From Rhea pennata (taxonomy: Eukaryota; Chordata; Aves; Rheiformes; Rheidae), in assembly GCF_028389875.1 (NCBI RefSeq), contig NC_084672.1, forward strand, positions 3,385,501 through 3,449,500: a DNA stretch of 64,000 nt, in the 5' to 3' direction. Of this stretch, positions 57,881-64,000 are shown in pieces; positions within the stretch are counted from its first letter, which is position 1, and every line of letters begins with the position of its first letter. The notes under the pieces are model-generated. The model worked only from the letters and a program-made list of their open reading frames with translations, did no database searches and was not told the origin of the DNA. A program made the position numbers and the translations under genes.

Positions 57881-59049
57881 CGTGCGGATTTCTTCTTCCT
57901 CCCAACTGGAAATACGGTGTGGAGATTACTGTTAGCTGCTGGGTTTATTGGTTGCATTGATAACCATATACTCCTTAAAAAAATTACTGTTGCCTTCCAC
58001 CTCAAGGTGTCTACAACCTGTAGCTGAAGCGGTTTTGCTCACGTAGCTCTACCAGTTGGGCAGTCCTGGAAACGCAGTGATAGTGGGCGAAAGGGCACTT
58101 TTCCTGCTGTCGTGTAATTTGTGCAGGAACCAAACTAGCCTGCCCAGGTAGCAGCTCCGGTATGGCAGTGCAGCTGCAGGCTGCCCGAGGGACTTTGCCA
58201 GAAGTCAGCGAAGCGCCTCTCCGACGCGAGGAGCTGCGTGGGCAAGGCTTGGCTTGGAGGCTCGTGTGGACGCCGCTGCCTCGCGGCGGGCCGTGGGGTT
58301 GTTAGGCCTGTCCATCTCCTGATTTTCAGCTTCTCCTGGTCAGACTGCAGAAACAGAGGGTGGGTGTCAGGAAAAACAAGCTGGTACCAGCCTGATGCGA
58401 AAACATGAAGGGCAGGACTCAAAGTAGCCAGTCAAACCCATCTTGATTGCATTTTTTTTTCTGGAATAGCCAAATAACTTTTAAGTCTTGTGCTACCCTG
58501 TGTGCAATAAAAGCTTTTGCATGCACTGACGGGCAAGAGCAAGCTGCAGGTGGGTGGCACAGAGGAGGATGGCGAGCTCGGGCAGGGGATTTTTCCAGGC
58601 TGTGCCCAGGCGTCACTCCGACGTTTGACACTGCCTCCTGGGCGAGGATGGTCTGTGCACGCGCGTTGCACGGCTCCTTTCCCTCTTCACCCTGGAGCTG
58701 TCACACGGGAAAGTGCTGGTGCGGGGGGGTATAAAAGTTTTATTAGTGAAACAGAAAGATGTTTCCAGCCTTAATGTTCCTTGGGAAATAAGAGGAGAAA
58801 AGACAGATAACGTTACACCTCTTTATTGGATTGGGAGATTGTCTATAAAGCAGCAGTGCATTTGCAGCCGAGCCCCAACGTATCTCCTTAGTGCCAAGCC
58901 AGCAGCATCCAACCAGTTCAGTGGAGGCTTTGCATGAAGCAGGGCCTGGAAGGAGCCGGAGCCCTTGTGAGAGCAGAGCGGGCACTGGGGAGCCCCGACG
59001 GGGCCATGCGGGAGTCAAGAAGTCCAGAGGCAGCCCAGGGTGAGCCCTG

Positions 59050-59196
59050 CATGGGATGTCCTACATGGGGTGTCCTACATGGGGTGTCCTGCGTGAGACG
59101 TCCTACATGGGGCATCCTGCACGGAGCGTGCTGCGTGGGGCACCCTGCATGGGACATCATACATCGTGTGTCCTGCGTGGGGCGTCCTGCGTGGGT
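59050..59196. repeat. 14-bp minisatellite, about 10.5 copies
   Basis: Tandem units of the type CATGGGGTGTCCTA with scattered changes (CATGGGATGTCCTA, CGTGAGACGTCCTA, CATGGGGCATCCTG, CGTGGGGCGTCCTG). The 14-bp period holds without slippage from 59050 to 59189. Open frames across it are artefacts. Confidence 0.95.
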
Positions 59197-59538
59197 CCGC
59201 TCTCCAACCATCTCCCACTAAAAAATTGACAGCATGGAAAAAGCTGAGGCTCAAGGAACCTCGTGGCCCAGCAGGTAGGTGAGGAGCTGTGTGTGCTCAG
59301 GGGCTGTTGGTGAGACACTGATGGAAAGCAGGGAGCCATAAAACACCCCTAAAAGTGGCAAGTCTGGGTAAAGCTGGGCCACTTAAAGTGTTTTATCATG
59401 TAGTACACCCAGGCTATTAGTCCCCTTCTGTGCCTCTGTCAGGTGGCATGGCAGCCAGCGGTGAAGTTTTATCAGATATTAAAACCTGCTTTTGGATTGT
59501 CTCCTAAAGCAGAATGGTAAATCGACATCTTCACTGCG

Positions 59539-59560
59539 TTTTTTTTTTTTTTTTTTTTTT
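59539..59560. repeat. T22 homopolymer
   Basis: Twenty-two T residues in intron 2. Confidence 0.95.
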
Positions 59561-59639
59561 CTCCTGCCTGGCAGCTCTAGCTTTACTTCCATTTCTCGTT
59601 CGCATTTTCCATCAGCTCTATCTGTAACCATTTTGTGTT

Positions 59640-59810
59640 TTATCGAGCATGAATGAATGGTGATGCCTTTTAGATGAGTGATATTTTCATCCGAAGATGC
59701 TTGTTTAATATAAGCCTCCGCTCTGCTATTATCCCAATGGTGTTTCTTGTTTATCAACAGCTTGTTTCAGCTAGTTTGAATTTGGAGCCAAATTAATTGC
59801 ATGGAGAGAT
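59640..59810. promoter_or_regulatory. Candidate conserved element in intron 2
   Basis: Contains ATGAATGAATGG, TTGTTTAATA, a forkhead-like TGTTTAT at 59748-59754, and CAAATTAATTGC. Function inferred. Confidence 0.35.
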
Positions 59811-60099
59811 TTTCTCCCGTTCTCTCCAGCAAAAAGTCTGCTTCTCCTCTGGCAGGACTTCATGAAGCAGGGATGTGATTGGGATGCGGTGCGAGCTGTG
59901 TAAGAGTTAGAGCGTTGCTGCCGGCGCTGAGTGTCACCTACGCTTCCCATATGCTACTGCCGTCCCCGATAGGTAAAATGTGGGCAGATAATAGCAGATC
60001 TGAAGCGCCGAGACCGTAATCACTCAAGCTGCTGCCTTGTGGCTCTCTGCGCATTTGAGAATAAAACTTTCCATCTGCAGGAAGGGGCTGTGAGTCCAG

Positions 60100-60400
60100 A
60101 ACAGCGTAGAAATGCCCTGGGATTACCCACGGTCCCGTCCTCAGGAGCTCGGCGCGGGCAGCAGCGGTGGGTCCCCGAACGCCTGCGTCGCGGCCGCCCC
60201 GATAGCATCCCCGGGCTCTGCAACGGCCGCTGCGTCCGGGCCGGCACGGATGTGCCTCTCCGGCGGGAGACGTGTTTTGTTTGGCCGCAGGTTCGTCACA
60301 GCGCGCCCCTGAAGGTCCCCGATCGGACGGCCCGGCCCGCTGAGCTCGCCTCCGAGACGGACCGGGTGGTTTTTCGGCGCTGGCAGTAAGCAGGCCGCTA
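60100..60400. other. CpG-dense block in intron 2
   Basis: CpG-rich DNA, no coding evidence. Confidence 0.35.
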
Positions 60401-60889
60401 GTTGCGGCAGCGGTGACCTGCTGCAGGGTGCCGCGCTGGCGACGCTCCTTTGATCCTCTTCCCAGGCTCTTCCCTGCCCGCCTCCGAATTAAGCCCGCCG
60501 CCCCGATCCCCTGCTAGGGCCGCTGCGGAGGCAGGTCCCAGCAGCTCTTTGAAGCCGGGGATGGAGCAGAGCCCTGCAGTCCCTGCCCCAGCGTTGACTT
60601 TCCCGTTTGAGCTCAGGGGAGGGGGCAGATGCTTTCGCACATCGAGCCAGGGCCCTGACCTGCCTCTTGCGCTGGGGAAACAGCATTAGGTACCGACCAG
60701 CGTGCCTCAGTTTCCCCCAGGGAGCACCTGGGGAGCCTTCTGGCGCCTGGAGCCACCTGCAAGGAGGCGCTGGCCCAGTGCAGTGGCTCCAGCACCCACG
60801 GCCGGGTCGGGAGCAGGGGGTGCAGGGGGACGTGTGTCCCGGCAGGCTGGGGGTGGGCTCCCCAACACGTCGAGGCAGCTCTCAACTTC

Positions 60890-62160
60890 TCCTCACGAGC
60901 CGGTGCCAGACGCAGGCAACCTTACTCAGCGCCGCGGGGCTCCGGGAAGCCGGGTGCTCGCGGCGGCAAGTGCTGCTCCGGGGTGCGGGTCGGCGGGATG
61001 TCCCACGGAGAGGGCTACTGCCCTGCGTGCTGGCCGGCCCGCGAGCCTGGCCCCGGAGCCCTGGCACCAGCATCTTCAGCCCCTTCCCGGCAGGCGCGCA
61101 CCGAAATTTCCTGGCGGATCCATTGCAGCGCGGCATTAGCGGCTCGTTAGTTAACGAGGCCGCGGGATTTGCGTCCGGCCGCTGAGCTTCCCAGGCCTTT
61201 TCTCGCTGCCCCTGGACAAACCGCTATTCAAATGAAACCACACGGTGACGGGGAATTTGGGTGGGTGAATCCCAATTTCCCTCTCCGGATGCCAGGATCG
61301 GGAAGCACATCCCGCCCCTGCATCGTAGCTCAGGAGCTGCCGGTTTGCCTGGCTCTCCCTTCGCCGAGGGCCTTCGAAGGCAAACATCGGTTTCAATTTT
61401 GCATTGCGCGGCTGCTTATGCGCCCAGCGTTTGCTCGGCTCTGCCTTTCTTCTAGCTCTGCCGCTCCAGCTCCTCAGCTTCACCAAAGCGCTCTGAGAGC
61501 CGGGGAGCTGCGTGAGGTTGCTGATGTCCTTCTGATCTCCAGGAAGAAAAAAAGCACAGAGCCGTAAGAACGTCTGAAGACCTGCTGTAAACATCTTAAC
61601 AAAGTGTTCGTAGGTGAATCTCTGCTTTGCTTGGTTGTTCGTGTGGTTCGAGGCCCCGGTGACGGCAGCTCCCCGCTGGAGCCGTCTCCGGCGAGCGCGG
61701 TGATGTTGTCCCTGTGCAGCGTAGGAAGCGCGCCGGCGTACGCGCTCCGGCGCGGAGGGCTCGGGCGCGGGGCGCGTGGCCCCGCGGGCGCTGGCGAAGG
61801 AAGGCAAAGCTGGTGAGGTTTGCGGGGTGTAACTCCTCCTCGAAGCCGGCCGGCGCTGGCGTCTTCCGCGCGCCTTCCCCCGCTGCCTTCCCGTCCCGAA
61901 CGGTTGCCCTGTGCCCTCACGCGTGTCCAGCGTCGTGCCTGCGGACAGCGACGAGCCGCCCGGTGGATTTTGAAGCGATCCGGGAGAGGAGGATCCGCTC
62001 CGGAGCACCGGCCGCCTGCTTCGGACTCGGCTCGGGGAACGCCGCGGCGAGGAGCCGGCTCTGGGAGGTGGCGGCGGTTTGGCCGGCAGCCGCGAGCGGC
62101 GAGGGCATCTTCCAGAGATGAGCTATTTTCAGCCGACGGGGCTCCTCGCTGCGAATAAAT
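60890..62160. other. CpG-dense region, right part of intron 2
   Basis: Two CpG-rich sub-blocks (about 60.9-61.2 and 61.65-62.15 kb) joined by milder sequence. The longest frame, about 285 codons on the minus strand, has a low-complexity translation without domains. Confidence 0.45.
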
Positions 62161-62329
62161 AGAAAAAAAAGACGAGGTTTACGTACGCGGTCATGTGTCC
62201 TGCTTTCGTGGATTTGGCCTATTTTCTGAAGAATGGCCGCAATTCAGCTTGAATTTCCCTGGATCGCTGCCAGAAAAATAGGAAGGCGCTGCCATTGCCA
62301 AGGAGCGAGCAGGAATTTATGTCCGTAGC

Positions 62330-63600
62330 GCAGCTGCGGGGACGAGGGGGCAGCTAACGGCTCTGCCGCCGCGAGGAGGAAGCGCGAACCGCAGAGGAAG
62401 CTGCCGCGGCGTCTCGGCGGTTCGGTCCTCCCTGTTCCACCTTCGAGGAGGTCCGGCAGCCGGCCGGGCACCGTTCTCCCCTCGGCTTTGATCCCCGGCC
62501 AAGGGGCCCGGCGGGAGAGGCCGGCGGAGCTGGGGGGCCGCTGCGGACCGGCCCGGCGGGAACGGCGCCGTGCCCAAGCCTCCTACAAATCACCGGCTCC
62601 GTTCGGAAAGGAGTTTTTCCGAGGTAATTAACGAGCCGGCGCAAAGGCGCTCAGCGGAGGGTCCGCGGCGGTCGAGGGGCTCGGCGGCCCCGGAGCCGTC
62701 CTCCCCGCGCGAGCGAGGAGAGGCCAAGCGCCCCGCAGACCGGAGCGCGGAAATTCCCCGCAAGTGCCCAAGGCGCAGCGAAACGCGTCAGTAAACTAAT
62801 TACGAGAGAGCTGGTAAAAACAGATGCTGAAGATTTCCAGCTATTACCGGCGTGATTGCTAGCAGAAAAAAAACGGGGGCTGGCAACAAAAAATTAAAAA
62901 AAAAAAAAAACGCATCTCATTTAAAATTCGTTAGCCTGTAAATCGGGGCAGCTCCCTGCCCGGCAGCGGGGCTGGCGGCGTCCCTGCGGCGGCCGCGACG
63001 AGGAGCTTCCCGGCCCGCGCGCGCCGGGATGCCGCCTGCCCCTGCGGAGCGGCCAAGGCCGAGGGCGGGTAAAAGCACAGGGAAAGCAAATGCTGGAGGG
63101 CGAAACACCTATTTGCAAGTGTTCTCTCCCCGCCCGGCCGCCCGGCGCGGCACAAAGCCGGGCTTCGCCCCTCTTCCTGTCGGCCACGCGTTTTGGCCAC
63201 TTCCACGTGAGCTGCATTCCTCCCAAACGTCTTTGTGGACTCAACCTCTCGCAGCTTCTTTCAAGATCAGGAGAAGAGCGATTTGGGCTTTCCAGCCCTC
63301 TGACGGGCGGGCGCGGGGGCTTTGCCTCTGCACTGCCGCGGAGGAAGGCGATTTTTCTTCCCTTTCGTTGGGAGCGAAGGCCCCCGCTCCCGCTACTCCT
63401 CGAGAATTAAATAGATAAGTGGGCGGCGCTGCCGTTCACGCTCCGCCGGGCACAAAGCGGCTGGCCCGCGAAGCGGGGCTCGGAGCAGGGCAGCCGCGGC
63501 CTCGCACAATAGCGGCATTAGACACGGCCGGCGGGCGCCGGGGCTGCCCGCAGCTGCGAGGAGCCGCCGCGCTGCGGCCACCCGGCCCTGCTTTTTTAAA
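62330..63600. other. CpG-dense region near the window end
   Basis: CpG-rich sub-blocks at about 62.33-62.79 and 62.93-63.60 kb surround a short AT-rich segment with ACTAATTAC (62796-62804) and poly(A). It could be an orphan island or a promoter lying partly outside the window; no transcript evidence is visible. Confidence 0.42.
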
Positions 63601-63632
63601 ATGCATCTTCCCCACCACCACCCTGCAACAAC

Positions 63633-63685
63633 AAAAAAAAAAAAAAAAAAAAAAAAAACAGAAAAAAAAAGAAAGAAAAAGAAGG
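63633..63685. repeat. A26 run grading into (GAAA)n
   Basis: Twenty-six A residues, then GAAAA-type units, similar in form to the tract at 39961. Confidence 0.93.
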
Positions 63686-64000
63686 TGCACTGTCTTAAAG
63701 GCTTGTAAAAGCGTTCCCGTTTGGAAACGGGTCGGCGAGGGGAGGCTGGGATTCGTGGAGTCCGTACGCCCCCCATCTTTTGTGCCTGGCTCTTTCCTAC
63801 AGGCAAATCCTCCGTTGGCAGAGCGCGGAGGGGAGCAAGCGGAGCGACCTGTTGGAGTGGGAAGTACAGCTCGGTGGCGCTGTGCCCCTAAAATCAGGGC
63901 AGGGCGTGCGAAAGAAGCTCCTGTCCCCAGCGCCGTCCTTCCAGGTGCATCCCGTTCCCGCCGCATCGCCGCGGCCAGGCTGGCACCAGTCTGGTCCCAG

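Larger units (their letters stand above)
31610..64000 (+). other. IGDCC3 intron 2 (open at the window end)
   Basis: From the GTAAGT donor at 31610 no second Ig-domain exon is recognisable, so the intron is inferred to exceed 32 kb. Any acceptor must be followed by two bases completing a codon begun with A and then an open frame; the T-rich acceptor-like site ending at 45116 fails, because that phase meets TAG at once. It alternates CpG-dense blocks with AT-rich blocks and a few simple repeats. Stretches not listed separately show nothing I can name. Confidence 0.72.

Noticed and set aside
61151..62008. 285-codon minus-strand frame
   Set aside because: Spans CpG-rich sequence and lacks any domain; opposite strand is also open.

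Overview
This is a vertebrate nuclear window, most likely from a bird. The strongest lineage evidence is a truncated CR1 LINE at about 14.4-15.2 kb, whose antisense strand encodes recognisable CR1 reverse-transcriptase C-terminal sequence. Short introns, high GC content and many CpG-dense blocks also suit an avian microchromosome. There are no bacterial-style genes; nearly all long open frames are chance frames in GC-rich or tandemly repeated DNA.

Two genes of the DCC/neogenin-like immunoglobulin superfamily lie head-to-tail on the + strand. The left part holds the last two coding exons of a gene read as IGDCC4 (NOPE): 5624-5788 and 7551-8081. A 3' UTR follows, with a well-formed poly(A) signal at 9297 and a possible distal one at 12709. 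About 11.8 kb after that stop codon comes the 5' end of IGDCC3 (PUNC). Its exon 1 (19852-19933) encodes a poly-leucine signal peptide inside a CpG island. Exon 2 (31304-31609) encodes the first Ig domain. The splice phases of these two exons agree. Intron 1 is 11,370 bp, and intron 2 seems to fill the rest of the window (more than 32 kb), since no second Ig-domain exon was found. The order IGDCC4 then IGDCC3 in the direction of transcription matches the mammalian arrangement.

The IGDCC3 promoter region is repeat-rich. A 0.63-kb GC minisatellite ends about 460 bp before the start codon, and two more minisatellites follow exon 1, one of them alternating purine-pyrimidine and Z-DNA-prone. The presumed 5' leader has a G-quadruplex-prone segment and ATGs in both alternative frames; one lies 5 bp before the real start.

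The introns, above all intron 2, alternate between CpG-dense blocks and 100-500 bp AT-rich blocks carrying clustered homeodomain, POU, FOX and SOX-like sites. That pattern suggests an intronic enhancer archipelago. Conservation data are needed to confirm it. No previously undescribed coding system is evident. The most interesting signals are the leader/uORF architecture, the promoter minisatellites, an intronic CpG island with a consensus splice donor (37.3-38.5 kb), and a compact palindrome-plus-octamer element at 55.3 kb.
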